A DNA stretch of 64,000 nucleotides from DATEDA01 sp963820965 (GCA_963820965.1 CAWGCC010000064.1:124001-188000), one strand, 5' to 3'. Positions 17,388 through 26,294 are shown, counted from the stretch's first letter. The notes: a model not told the origin generated them from the sequence alone. A program made the numbers and translations.

Positions 17388-17975
17388 CTACAGCGCGTTG
17401 CGCGAGCGTTGCACGAGCTCTTCCCAGAGCCCGTCGGTGTGCTTTCGGAAGACGAGGTCGGAGTCGTTGTTCATCACGAACCAGAAGTCGCGTTGCAGCT
17501 CCTGCTCGAGCTCGCCGGGCTGCCACAGAACCAGGCCGACAAAGAAGCGCGCCGCGTTGCCGTCCTGCTCGATGATCCGGTCGACGGTTTCGACGTCGAA
17601 TGCGAGGGACATGTCGGAAGTCAGCGGGATCGAGCGATCGCCCGGCACCGCCTGCCGGTGCACCACCGCGAACACGCTGTCGACGTTCATCGGGCCGCCG
17701 AGCAGGACCGGGTTCGTCACCTTCTGGGACGGCGCGTGCTCGGGGAAAAGCTTGCCGAGCGTCATCGGCGTCGGTCGGTTGATGATGAAGCCGACGTGAC
17801 GGCCGCTGCCCATCGGCCGGACGAACAGCACCGTGCTGCGGTAGAACTCCCCGAGCTCGGGCTTGGCGACGAGAACAACGGGCTCGTCGAGGTCCGCGGC
17901 GTGGGCGCCGGAGAGCGCACCCGCCGCGAGCACGACACTGCCCACCAGGGTCATACAGAAACGACGCAGCTTCAT
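17388..17975 (-). CDS. YqgE/AlgH-family protein with signal peptide
   Basis: 195 residues from ATG 17975, chosen because an ideal AGGAGG sits before it and the signal peptide (LRRFCMTLVGSVVLAAGALSGAHA) starts there. The mature part has family motifs: VLVAKPELGEFYRSTVLFV, HVGFIINRPT, LLGGP and FFVGLVLWQPGELEQEL. Ordinary YqgE/AlgH proteins are cytosolic, so the clear export signal is unusual and marks a periplasmic branch. The molecular function of the family is not settled. Confidence 0.8.
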   Translation of the reverse strand: MKLRRFCMTLVGSVVLAAGALSGAHAADLDEPVVLVAKPELGEFYRSTVLFVRPMGSGRHVGFIINRPTPMTLGKLFPEHAPSQKVTNPVLLGGPMNVDSVFAVVHRQAVPGDRSIPLTSDMSLAFDVETVDRIIEQDGNAARFFVGLVLWQPGELEQELQRDFWFVMNNDSDLVFRKHTDGLWEELVQRSRNAL

Positions 17976-18015
17976 GTCAACCTCCTGCAAGGTCACTCAC
18001 GGTCCGGCCGCGGGG

Positions 18016-18080
18016 GCTTCGCGAAGCGCGATGCTCCGGGGCCGGCGCCTGTCCGATTCTTACGCAAGAACCGCACCGGG
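18016..18080. promoter_or_regulatory. Divergent intergenic region with palindromes
   Basis: Between the divergent YqgE-like and amidohydrolase genes lie a perfect 12-base palindrome (gcttcgcgaagc, 18016-18027) and an imperfect hairpin at 18048-18080 with loop acgc and three mismatches. They could be operator sites for either gene. No clear -35/-10 pair was identified. Confidence 0.3.
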
Positions 18081-18181
18081 TAGATCTCCCCGCCCCCGGT
18101 CAATGCGGCTTCCTCCGCAGAAACAGGGCGTTGGGCGGTGCGGCGAGCGGGACTTCGGTCACTGCCCGATAATTCGCCGCC

Positions 18182-19078
18182 ATGCCCGCCGACTTCCCGA
18201 TCGTCGACGCCCACCAGCACTTCTGGGACCCGAGTGTGAATTACCACCCGTGGCTCTGCGACGAGCCGCCGATCCCGTTCCGCTACGGCGATTACCGCGC
18301 GCTGCGCCGGCCGTACCTGCCTTCCCACTATTTAGCCGATGCCGCGTCTCACCGCATCATCGCTACGGTCTACGTCGAAACGGAGTGGGACCCCCGCGAC
18401 CCGGTCGGCGAGATGAACTACGTCGAAAGGCTGCGTCGGCAGACCGACTTTCCGACAGTCGCTGTGGCCCAGGCGTGGCTCGACCGCGATGACGTCGCGA
18501 GTGTGCTCGACCGCCAGGCGGCCTTCCCGTTCGTCCGCAGTATTCGTCACAAGCCGCGCGCAAACCTTTCGCCCGCCGGCGGTGCACCCGGCGGCATGAC
18601 CGACCCGCGCTGGGGCGCGGGCTTCGCGCTCCTCGGCCGGCACGGCCTGCGGTTCGACCTGCAGACACCCTGGTGGCACCTGCACGAGGCGGCGGCGCTC
18701 GCAGCCCGTTTTCCGCAAACGACAATCATCCTCAATCACGCCGGACTGCCGGCCGACCGGACCCCCGCGGGGATCGCCGGATGGAAGCATGCCATGGGAA
18801 CGCTCGCCGCGTGCCCGAATGCGGTGGCGAAGATTTCGGGCCTCGGCATTCCGGGGAAGGCGTGGACGGCAGCAACCAACCGGGAGATCGTGCTGACCAC
18901 GATCGATCTCTTCGGCACGGATCGCTGCATGTTCGCGAGCAATTTCCCGGTGGACGGGCTGTGCGGCACCTTCGACGCCATCTTCTCGGGGTTCCGGGAG
19001 ATGGTTCGGGATTTCACGCCGGGCGAGCAGCGCGGGCTCTTCCACGACAATGCAGTGCGCATTTACGGCATGGAGTGA
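18182..19078 (+). CDS. Amidohydrolase-family TIM-barrel hydrolase (lactonase-like)
   Basis: 298 residues. The first strand carries DAHQHFWDP (HxH metal ligands), then VYVETEWDP, a His in ILNHAGLP and the final FASNFPVDG, where the catalytic Asp is replaced in position by an Asn-Phe-Pro-Val-Asp arrangement typical of this subgroup. Relatives include 2-pyrone-4,6-dicarboxylate lactonase and L-rhamnono- or fucono-lactonases. The next gene starts 3 bases after its stop, so the two are probably co-transcribed. Confidence 0.8.
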   Translation: MPADFPIVDAHQHFWDPSVNYHPWLCDEPPIPFRYGDYRALRRPYLPSHYLADAASHRIIATVYVETEWDPRDPVGEMNYVERLRRQTDFPTVAVAQAWLDRDDVASVLDRQAAFPFVRSIRHKPRANLSPAGGAPGGMTDPRWGAGFALLGRHGLRFDLQTPWWHLHEAAALAARFPQTTIILNHAGLPADRTPAGIAGWKHAMGTLAACPNAVAKISGLGIPGKAWTAATNREIVLTTIDLFGTDRCMFASNFPVDGLCGTFDAIFSGFREMVRDFTPGEQRGLFHDNAVRIYGME

Positions 19079-19081
19079 CGA

Positions 19082-19957
19082 ATGACGGCCAAGCTCCGCC
19101 TCGGCTATGTCGGCATCGGTCTCATGGGCCTGCCGATGACCAAACGGCTCGTGTCGCTCGGCTACGCTGTCCGGGCGTACGACATCGCCCAACAGCAGGT
19201 CGAGGCCGCGCGCGCCGCCGGCGCAACGCCCGCGCGGTCGCCTGCCGATACGGCCGCCGGCGCGGATCTCGTGCTCCTCAACCTGCCGACGACCGACGCG
19301 GTGGAGCAGGCGGTGTTCGGCGAGAACGGCGTCGCGTCGGCGGTGCAGCCCCCCCAGCTCGTGATCGACTTTTCGACCATCAAGCTCGACAAGTGCAAGG
19401 CGTTCGCTGCAAAGCTGCGCGGCGAGACCGGGGCGGGCTGGATCGACGCCCCGGTCTCCGGCGGACCGCCGGCGTCGGGGGCAGGCGCGCTCACCGTGAT
19501 GGCGGGCGGGGATGCGGCCGACATCGAACGCGCGCAGCCGTTCTTCGCCGACGTGGCGGGCCGGTTCACGCACATGGGGCCGACCGGCAGCGGGATGGTC
19601 GCGAAGATGCTCAACCAGCTCATCGTCGGCTGCGGCTATGCGGTGATGGCGGAGGCGGCGGTGCTCGCCGAGGCCGCCGGGATCGACGCGTCGCGGTTGC
19701 CCGAATGCCTCGGCGGCGGGCACGCCGACGGGTCGTTGCTGCAGCGGATCTATCCGCGGATGGTGAAGCGCGACTTCGCCCCGCAAGGCTACGCGCGCCA
19801 GCTCCTCAAGGACCTGGAGATGGTGAACGAGCTTGCCGGTCTGCTGAAGGCGCCGACGCCGATGATGGGCGAGGCGCTATCGCTCTACCGGATGCTCGTC
19901 CATCTCGGCCATTCCGAGCTCGACGGCGTCGCGCTCGTCAAGCTCTACGGCGGCTGA
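19082..19957 (+). CDS. NAD(P)-dependent beta-hydroxyacid dehydrogenase (HIBADH/GarR family)
   Basis: 291 residues. The N-terminal Rossmann motif is GYVGIGLMGLPM, followed by the substrate-binding APVSGGPPASGAGALTVM and the GSGMVAKMLNQ segment holding the catalytic Lys. Family members oxidise 3-hydroxyisobutyrate or reduce tartronate semialdehyde. Co-transcription with the lactonase-like gene suggests a sugar-acid or hydroxyacid pathway; the exact substrate cannot be read from sequence. Confidence 0.85.
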   Translation: MTAKLRLGYVGIGLMGLPMTKRLVSLGYAVRAYDIAQQQVEAARAAGATPARSPADTAAGADLVLLNLPTTDAVEQAVFGENGVASAVQPPQLVIDFSTIKLDKCKAFAAKLRGETGAGWIDAPVSGGPPASGAGALTVMAGGDAADIERAQPFFADVAGRFTHMGPTGSGMVAKMLNQLIVGCGYAVMAEAAVLAEAAGIDASRLPECLGGGHADGSLLQRIYPRMVKRDFAPQGYARQLLKDLEMVNELAGLLKAPTPMMGEALSLYRMLVHLGHSELDGVALVKLYGG

Positions 19958-20032
19958 GCCTGCCGCGCGCTTGCGTTCCTCCGGGGCGGCCCGTAAGACG
20001 ACCTGGATACCCCGGCTTGCGGTTGGCAACTG

Positions 20033-22012
20033 ATGACGATAACGGAAGGCACCGTTCTCTGGGCGCCGACGCCCGCGCAGGCCGAAGCGAGCGAGCTCGC
20101 CCGCTACATGCGCTGGCTCGCGGACACGAAAGGCCTTCGCTTCGACGACTACCAGGCGCTGCACCGCTGGTCGGTGGAGCGGCTCGAGGACTTCTGGGCG
20201 TCGCTGTGGGATTTTGTCGGGATCCGCGCGTCCACGCCGTACGCGCGGGTGCTCGACGAGCGGAAGATGCCCGGCGCGAAATGGTTCGAGGGCGCGCGAC
20301 TCAATTACGCCGAGCATGCCTTCCTGCATGCGGCCCCGGACCGGCCCGCGATTGTCGCGCGCTCCGAGACGCGCGGCGCGTCGGAGGTTTCGTGGGCGGC
20401 GCTCGAGCGGCAGGTCGCCGCGATCGCGGCGAGCTTGCGCGAGCGGGGCGTGCAGGCGGGCGATCGGGTCGCCGCCTACATGCCGAACATCCCGGAGGCG
20501 GTTGCGGCGTTCCTCGCGGTGACGAGTCTCGGCGCGGTCTGGTCGAGCTGCTCGCCCGACATGGGCACCGGCGCGGTCGTGGACCGGTTCAAACAGATCG
20601 AGCCCAAGGTGCTGTTCGCCGTCGACGGATACCGCTACGGCGGCAAGCCCTACGACCGCCGTACGGTCGTTGCCGAGATCGTCGATGCGCTCCCGTCGCT
20701 CGAAAGCGTGGTGTTGCTGCCGTATCTCGACCGGGGCGCGCGGCTCGACGGCGTGTCACACCTTACATCGTGGGAGAGCGTCGTTGCGCACGATGCGCGG
20801 CTCACCTTCGAGCAGGTGCCGTTCGACCATCCGCTGTGGATCGTCTATTCGTCGGGCACCACCGGCGTGCCGAAGGCGATCGTGCACGGTCACGGCGGCA
20901 TCGTGATCGAGCACCTCAAGACGTTGCGGCTGCACAAGGACATGCGCGCCGGCGACCGCTTCTTATGGGTGTCGAGCACCGGCTGGATCGTGTGGACGCT
21001 GCTCGTGAGCGGGCTGCTCGGCGGCTGCACCATCGTGATGTTCGACGGCAACCCCGCGTACCCCGACGCGGGCGAGATCTGGCGTCTCGTCGCCGAGACC
21101 CGCGCCGACCACTTTGGCTGCGGCGCTGCGCTCATCGGCGCGACGATGAAGGCGGGCGTCGAACCGGCGAAGATCGCCGACCTCTCGCGGCTCCGCGTGA
21201 TCAGCACGACGGGTTCGCCGCTGACGGTCGACGCGTACGAGTGGGTCTATGCGCGCGTCAAGCGCGACCTCTGGCTCGCATCGATCAGCGGCGGCACCGA
21301 CATCGCCTGCGGCTTCGTCGCCGGCTCGTCGCTCGCGCCGGTGACGGCGGGCGAGATCCAGTGCCGCTGCCTCGGCGTCGCGGTGGAAGCCTTCGACGAC
21401 GCGGGGCGCCCGCTCGTCGGCGAGGTCGGCGAGCTCGTGGTGACCGAGCCGATGCCGACGATGCCGCTCTACTTCTGGAACGATCCCGGTGGCCACCGCT
21501 ATCGCGAGAGCTACTTCGAGCTCTATCCGGGCAAGTGGCGGCACGGCGACTGGATCCGTTTCACCGCGCGCGGGACATCGGTGATCTACGGCCGCTCCGA
21601 CACGACGATCAACCGCTTCGGGATCCGCATGGGCACCGCCGAGATCTACCGCGTGGTGGAGGAGTGTCCCGAGGTGCTCGACAGCCTGGTGGTCGACCTC
21701 GAGTACCTCGGCCGGAAATCGTTCCTGCCGCTCTTCGTCGTGCTGCGCCCCGGGTACGAGCTCGACGACGCGCTGAAGGCCCGGATCAAGGAGCGCATCC
21801 GCACCGTCGCCTCAGCGCGGCACGTCCCCGACGAGATCTATGCGATCGCGGAAGTGCCGCGGACGCTCACCGGCAAGAAAATGGAGTTGCCGGTGCGCAA
21901 GCTCCTGCTGGGCGCGCCGGTGGAGAAGGTGGCGAGCGCGGATGCGATGGCGAACCCGCAGAGCCTCGCGTTCTTCGTCGAGCTAGCGGAGCGGCTGGAC
22001 TCCGACGGCTGA
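20033..22012 (+). CDS. Acetoacetate-CoA ligase
   Basis: 659 residues, the normal length. The N-terminal cap carries the family pattern WASLWDFVGI...ARLNYAEHAFL. The adenylate-forming core has the P-loop-like motif YSSGTTGVPKAIVH, GGTDIACGF and YGRSDTTINRFGIRMGTAEIYR, with the C-terminal catalytic Lys in GKKMELPVRK. It activates acetoacetate (or related short 3-keto acids) with ATP and CoA. It may be used for ketone-body or leucine breakdown, or polyhydroxybutyrate turnover. Confidence 0.85.
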   Translation: MTITEGTVLWAPTPAQAEASELARYMRWLADTKGLRFDDYQALHRWSVERLEDFWASLWDFVGIRASTPYARVLDERKMPGAKWFEGARLNYAEHAFLHAAPDRPAIVARSETRGASEVSWAALERQVAAIAASLRERGVQAGDRVAAYMPNIPEAVAAFLAVTSLGAVWSSCSPDMGTGAVVDRFKQIEPKVLFAVDGYRYGGKPYDRRTVVAEIVDALPSLESVVLLPYLDRGARLDGVSHLTSWESVVAHDARLTFEQVPFDHPLWIVYSSGTTGVPKAIVHGHGGIVIEHLKTLRLHKDMRAGDRFLWVSSTGWIVWTLLVSGLLGGCTIVMFDGNPAYPDAGEIWRLVAETRADHFGCGAALIGATMKAGVEPAKIADLSRLRVISTTGSPLTVDAYEWVYARVKRDLWLASISGGTDIACGFVAGSSLAPVTAGEIQCRCLGVAVEAFDDAGRPLVGEVGELVVTEPMPTMPLYFWNDPGGHRYRESYFELYPGKWRHGDWIRFTARGTSVIYGRSDTTINRFGIRMGTAEIYRVVEECPEVLDSLVVDLEYLGRKSFLPLFVVLRPGYELDDALKARIKERIRTVASARHVPDEIYAIAEVPRTLTGKKMELPVRKLLLGAPVEKVASADAMANPQSLAFFVELAERLDSDG

Positions 22013-22368
22013 CGCGCTGCGGGCGGCGGGCGTTCGCGTTGGCCGCGGTGCGATCGGCGTGACTGCGTCTCGAAACCTTCTATCTACCCCTAAGCGGACG
22101 TTCAGCGCCTGAGTTTTAAGCTGCGCGCGGCGGCGGAACGCCCGACGCGCTGCGCAACAGAATAAACGCGCCGTCAACATCAACATCCCCATCGGTGAGG
22201 GGCAACGGTGGCCAGACGCCCCGCTGTGGGGTTGCGCCGAGTCGGGCGCCGCTGCTCCGGCACAACTGCGTTGCGAATCGGGCGATCCCTTCATGGATAG
22301 GCGACGAACCCTTTCCGCTCCCATCGGGAGCGGAAAGCGTGAGAGGCTCTTGCGGGTAACATCAATCA
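22013..22368. other. 356-base intergenic region upstream of trehalase
   Basis: No gene recognised. Base composition falls towards the trehalase gene. The region ends with a perfect 27-base palindrome at 22311-22337, 31 bases before the trehalase ATG. The promoter should lie here. Confidence 0.6.
22311..22337. repeat. Perfect 12-base inverted repeat upstream of trehalase
   Basis: Arms ctttccgctccc and gggagcggaaag with a 3-base spacer (atc). No T-run follows. Its position before the trehalase start fits an operator for a dimeric repressor or a 5' leader hairpin. Confidence 0.7.
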
Positions 22369-24000
22369 ATGAAAGAAACCGTTCGCCGGCGTCGTTTCAC
22401 ACCGATGGCAGTTCGCGACCTCCGGGTCATCGCCCTTGCGGCGCTGCTCGCCGCTGCGGGTTGTGTTTCCACACCGACCCAGCAGTGGCCGGCAACGCCG
22501 GCGCAACTCTACGGCGATCTCTTTGTCGACGTGCAGATGGCACGTGTCTTTCCCGACGACAAGACATTCGTCGACGCGGTCGCAAAGCGCGAGCCGCGCG
22601 ATATTGTTGCCAGCTATCAACGCGAGCGGCGCGAGCCAGCGTTCGATCTGAACGCTTTTGTCGTACGTGAATTCAGAGTGCCGGCGCCCGGTGCATCCGA
22701 CTTTCGCACAATCCCAGGCCAGGATGTGCGATCGCATATCGATCGCCTGTGGCCGGTACTCACGCGCGAGCCGGCACAGGAGGTGAAGTACTCGAGCCGA
22801 TTGCCGTTGCCGCATCGCTACGTCGTGCCGGGCGGACGCTTCAATGAGATGTACTACTGGGATTCCTATTTCACCATGCTCGGGCTGCAGGCGAGCGGTC
22901 AGCACGAGCTGCTGCGGCAGATGTGCGACAACTTCGCCTTTCTGGTCGAGCGCTACGGCCACATCCCGAACGGCAACCGCAGTTATTACCTGGGGCGCTC
23001 GCAACCGCCTTTCTTTGCGTTGATGGTGGGGCTGCTGGTCGACCACGAGGGCGGCGGCGCTTATTCCAGATATCGCGCGGCGCTTCAGAAGGAATACGAC
23101 TTCTGGATGGCAGGCAGCGAAGGGCTGAGCGTTGGACAGGCGCATCGTCGCGTCGTACGACTGTCTCGCGACGAGATGCTGAATCGCTATTGGGACGATC
23201 GCGCGACGCCTCGCGAGGAGTCCTATCGCGAGGATATTGCCACGGCGAATGCGACGCAGCGCCCGAAGGAAGAGGTCTACCGCAATCTCCGCGCTGCAGC
23301 CGAGAGCGGCTGGGATTTCAGTTCCCGCTGGTTTGCCGACGGCAAGACGCTGGCCAGCATTCGCACCGTGGATCTGATCGCGGTCGATCTGAACAGCGTG
23401 CTGTATCAGTTGGAGCAGACGCTGGCGAGTGCCTACGAAACCACTTCCCCTGCACGAGCGGAAGAATTTCGTGCACGAGCTGCGGCGCGTCGGGCCGCCA
23501 TTCATCGTTATCTGTGGAATCCGGATGCCGGCGTTTTCACCGATTATCTGTGGCGCGAACGACGTCCTGACGCTCAAGTAACGGCCGCAACGGTTGCGCC
23601 GCTATTCTTCGGGCTTGCGAGCCAGGAGCAGGCCAGAGCAGTCGCGGCGGCGGTAAACGCGCAACTGCTAAGAGCTCATGGTCTCGTCACGACTGCGAAC
23701 ACTACCGGCGAGCAATGGGATGCACCCAACGGTTGGGCGCCGCTGCAATGGATGGCAATCGAGGGTTTCAGACGCTACGGCAACAACGAACTCGCCGACA
23801 CAATCGCTCAGCGTTGGGTGAAGCAGAATCTCGCGGTGTTCGAAACGAGCGGCAAGCTCGTCGAGAAATACGACGTTACGGCCGCCGGTACTAGCGGAGC
23901 AGGCGGAGGCGAGTATCCACTACAGGATGGATTCGGTTGGACCAACGGCGTGCTGCGCGCATTGCTTGTGCGTTATCCGAAGTTGGCGGCAGTCAAGTGA
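22369..24000 (+). CDS. treA: Alpha,alpha-trehalase (GH37), probable lipoprotein
   Basis: 543 residues. The N-terminus is basic, then hydrophobic with a lipobox-like LAAAGC (Cys about 33), so the enzyme is probably lipid-anchored and periplasmic. Both GH37 signatures are present: PGGRFNEMYYWDSYF and QWDAPNGWAPLQW. It also has GHIPNGNRSYYLGRSQPP and the C-terminal GGGEYPLQDGFGWTNGV. It hydrolyses trehalose to two glucose. Base composition is clearly lower in G+C than its neighbours: 34 of 60 in 22561-22620, against 44 of 60 in 21061-21120. With the adjoining gene remnant this suggests transfer. A second in-frame ATG at 22405 is possible. Confidence 0.9.
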   Translation: MKETVRRRRFTPMAVRDLRVIALAALLAAAGCVSTPTQQWPATPAQLYGDLFVDVQMARVFPDDKTFVDAVAKREPRDIVASYQRERREPAFDLNAFVVREFRVPAPGASDFRTIPGQDVRSHIDRLWPVLTREPAQEVKYSSRLPLPHRYVVPGGRFNEMYYWDSYFTMLGLQASGQHELLRQMCDNFAFLVERYGHIPNGNRSYYLGRSQPPFFALMVGLLVDHEGGGAYSRYRAALQKEYDFWMAGSEGLSVGQAHRRVVRLSRDEMLNRYWDDRATPREESYREDIATANATQRPKEEVYRNLRAAAESGWDFSSRWFADGKTLASIRTVDLIAVDLNSVLYQLEQTLASAYETTSPARAEEFRARAAARRAAIHRYLWNPDAGVFTDYLWRERRPDAQVTAATVAPLFFGLASQEQARAVAAAVNAQLLRAHGLVTTANTTGEQWDAPNGWAPLQWMAIEGFRRYGNNELADTIAQRWVKQNLAVFETSGKLVEKYDVTAAGTSGAGGGEYPLQDGFGWTNGVLRALLVRYPKLAAVK

Positions 24001-24054
24001 GGGGATGGGGGCTCGACTTTGGCGAACCCGCGCGGTTGTCCGTTCACATAACGG

Positions 24055-24177
24055 CACGGCTGTTATGACCACGTTGGCCCAGAATTGGGAGCCGTCCTTG
24101 CGCACGCGCCAGCCTACATTTTCGAAGCGCCCCTGCTCAGCGGCAACACGAAGCTCGTGCTCCGGCCATCCGGGCTG
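24055..24177 (-). pseudogene. Remnant of a PAS-domain sensor kinase
   Basis: Read on the minus strand, one frame gives EHELRVAAEQGRFE, GWRVRKDGSQFWANV and VITAV: the end of a PAS core as found in proteobacterial sensor kinases. After VITAV, similarity stops and the frame runs antisense into the trehalase gene. There is no plausible start upstream. This is a fragment of about 40 codons left by deletion or insertion between trehalase and msrB. Confidence 0.7.
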
Positions 24178-24246
24178 CGGAAGCGAGCGCGTGCGGGCAG
24201 CTGACGAGGCCGGGCGCGGCCCGCGTCACGGGCCGGCCGGCCGCGA

Positions 24247-24792
24247 TCATGCCGCGCCGGTCTTGGGGATGAAGCGGAGCGCGACGCCGTTGTTGCAGTA
24301 GCGCAGCCCGGTCGGCTTCGGGCCGTCGTCGAACAGATGTCCGTGGTGCCCGCCGCAGCGGATGCAGTGATACTCGGTGCGAGGATAGATCAGCTTGAAG
24401 TCGCGCTTGATGCCGAAGACGCCGGGAATGAGCGTGAAGAAGCTCGGCCAGCCGGTGCCGCTCTCGTATTTCATCGCCGACGTGAAGAGCGGCAGGCTGC
24501 AGCCGACGCAGACGAACACGCCGGGGCGCTTCTCGGCGTTGAGCGGGCTCGTCCCCGGGCGCTCCGTGCCTTCCTCGCGCAGCACGTTGTACTGCGCCGG
24601 CGTGAGGACCTTCCGCCACTCGTCATTCGACCGCTTCAACGGCTCGGTCGACAGCGTCACGTCGGCATTCTGGGCGAGGAGCGTCTTCCAGTCGCGCTGG
24701 AGCGCTTCGACGCCCTTTGCGTCGGTCGGCCCGGCTGCACGCGCAGCGAGCGGGACGGCCAGCAGGGCCCTGAGAATGTTGCGTCGCTTCAT
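24247..24792 (-). CDS. msrB: Peptide-methionine (R)-S-oxide reductase, exported
   Basis: 181 residues from ATG 24792, chosen for the strong GGAGGAG before it and the twin-Arg-like signal (MKRRNILRALLAVPLAARAAG). MsrB motifs are VFVCVGCSLPLF, YESGTGWPSFF, CIRCGGHHGHLFDDG (with the two CxxC zinc pairs) and RYCNNGVAL, with the catalytic Cys. The family norm is RYCxNS, so Gly replaces Ser two residues after the Cys-adjacent Asn. It repairs methionine-R-sulfoxide, here in the periplasm. Confidence 0.9.
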   Translation of the reverse strand: MKRRNILRALLAVPLAARAAGPTDAKGVEALQRDWKTLLAQNADVTLSTEPLKRSNDEWRKVLTPAQYNVLREEGTERPGTSPLNAEKRPGVFVCVGCSLPLFTSAMKYESGTGWPSFFTLIPGVFGIKRDFKLIYPRTEYHCIRCGGHHGHLFDDGPKPTGLRYCNNGVALRFIPKTGAA

Positions 24793-24803
24793 CGGCTCCT
24801 CCT

Positions 24804-25010
24804 TCAATACGGGCGCGGCAGCCCGAGCACGTCCTCGCCGATGCAGGACAGCACCGGGCTAGTCGAGATCGTCGCCACCTGGTAGCGCCGCGTGTCGGGG
24901 ATCCTGCGCTCGACGTCGTGCTCTTCGGCGAAGGCGAACCCGCCGTGGATCCACAGGTGCATGTCCGCCGCCGTAGCGGTGCGGCTTTCAGCGAGGTCGC
25001 CTGGGGTCAC
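24804..25010 (-). pseudogene. C-terminal remnant of an acyl-CoA dehydrogenase
   Basis: A 68-codon minus-strand frame contains LAESRTATAADMHLWIHGG, FAFAEEHDVERRIPDTR, YQVATIST and VLGLPRPY before the stop. This is the last helical part of an acyl-CoA dehydrogenase (IHGGxGFAEEYDVER...ETRxYQVAPIST). The preceding 300 residues are absent; the upstream sequence is the start of the CoA-transferase gene on the other strand. It ends 12 bases before the msrB start, so msrB may once have followed an intact gene. Confidence 0.75.
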
Positions 25011-25100
25011 TCGAGGGCGCAGTCCTTGTTGCAGCGGTGAGAGCGCGCCGCCATAATGCAGCGGTCCAGTCTTCGGGACGATTCTAACGACTCGCCGCCA

Positions 25101-26294
25101 ATGCCGCACCGACCCGCATCGTCCGCGCTCTCGCGCTTCCGCGTCCTCGACCTCACGCGGGTCCGCGCCGGTCCGACCTGCGTCAAGCAGCTCGCCGACT
25201 TCGGCGCCGACGTGATCAAGATCGAGTCGCCACCGGGCGTCGACCCCAACGAGAGCATGGGCGGCCCGCGCGAGGGTCCCGACTTCCAGAACCTGCATCG
25301 GAACAAGCGGTCGATCACGCTCAATCTCAAGTCGTCGGAGGGTCGCGAGCTGTTCCTGAAGCTGGCGCGCGACGCCGACGTCGTGGTCGAGAACTACCGG
25401 CCCGACGTCAAGGACCGCCTCGGCATCAACTATGACGCCCTGCGACGGGTCAATCCACGGATCATTCTCGCGAGCATTTCGGGCTTCGGACAGGACGGCC
25501 CGTATCGCGACCGCCCCGGCTTCGACCAGATCGCGCAAGGCATGAGCGGGCTGATGTCGGTGACCGGCGCGCCGGGGCAGGGCCCGATGCGCACCGGCGC
25601 GGCGATCGCCGACGTCACCGCCGGCCTCTTCGCCGCGCTCGGGATCCTGACCGCGCTCGTCGAGCGCGAGTACTCCGACCAGGGGCAGTGGGTGCAGTCC
25701 AACCTGCTGCAGTCGGGGATTGCGCTGATGGACTTCCAGGCCGCGCGCTACCTGATGAAGGGCGAGGTGCCGGACCAGGTCGGGAACGACCATCCGACCA
25801 GCATGCCGACCTCGGCCTACCGGACCGCCGACGGCTATCTCAACGTCGGCGCGTCGGGCGACGGCATGTGGACGCGGCTCTGCGAGGCGATCGGGCGGAC
25901 CGATCTCGTCGACCGGCCCGACTTCGCGGGCCAGCCGAACCGCGCGCAGAACCGGGCCGCGCTCAACGCCGAGCTCAACGCCGCGCTCGCGGCACGCTCG
26001 ACAGCCGAGTGGACGGCGATCCTCAACGAGGCCGGCGTGCCCTGCGGCCCGATCTACAGCGTCGACCAGGTCTTCGCCGACTCGCAGGTGCAGCACATCG
26101 AGGCGGCCGCGAGCGTGAACCATCCGACGCTCGGCGATATCCGTCTCGTGAACCAGGCAGTGAGGCTCACGCGCACGCCGGCGACGCTCGCGACGGCGAC
26201 GCCGGCCCTCGGCGAGCACACCGACGAGGTGCTGCGCGAGCTCGGGCTCGGCGATGCCGAGATTGCGGGCCTGCGCACGCGGCGGGTGATCTAG
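25101..26294 (+). CDS. Family III (CaiB/BaiF) acyl-CoA transferase
   Basis: 397 residues, typical length. Motifs: RVLDLTRVRAGPTCVKQLAD, GADVIKIESP, NKRSITLNL, VVVENYRPDV, SISGFGQDGPY and RPGFDQIAQGMSG, with the catalytic Asp. These enzymes move CoA between carboxylic acids. ATG 25101 is chosen to match the family N-terminus; ATG 25056 is also in frame. It is followed at 2 bases by the hydroxyacid dehydrogenase and then a crotonase: a three-gene CoA-thioester/hydroxyacid unit. Confidence 0.9.
   Translation: MPHRPASSALSRFRVLDLTRVRAGPTCVKQLADFGADVIKIESPPGVDPNESMGGPREGPDFQNLHRNKRSITLNLKSSEGRELFLKLARDADVVVENYRPDVKDRLGINYDALRRVNPRIILASISGFGQDGPYRDRPGFDQIAQGMSGLMSVTGAPGQGPMRTGAAIADVTAGLFAALGILTALVEREYSDQGQWVQSNLLQSGIALMDFQAARYLMKGEVPDQVGNDHPTSMPTSAYRTADGYLNVGASGDGMWTRLCEAIGRTDLVDRPDFAGQPNRAQNRAALNAELNAALAARSTAEWTAILNEAGVPCGPIYSVDQVFADSQVQHIEAAASVNHPTLGDIRLVNQAVRLTRTPATLATATPALGEHTDEVLRELGLGDAEIAGLRTRRVI

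Noticed and set aside
18673..22062. An 1129-codon plus-strand frame across the amidohydrolase to CoA-ligase region
   Set aside because: It overlaps three well-supported genes in another frame and reads as Arg/Gly-rich low-complexity text.
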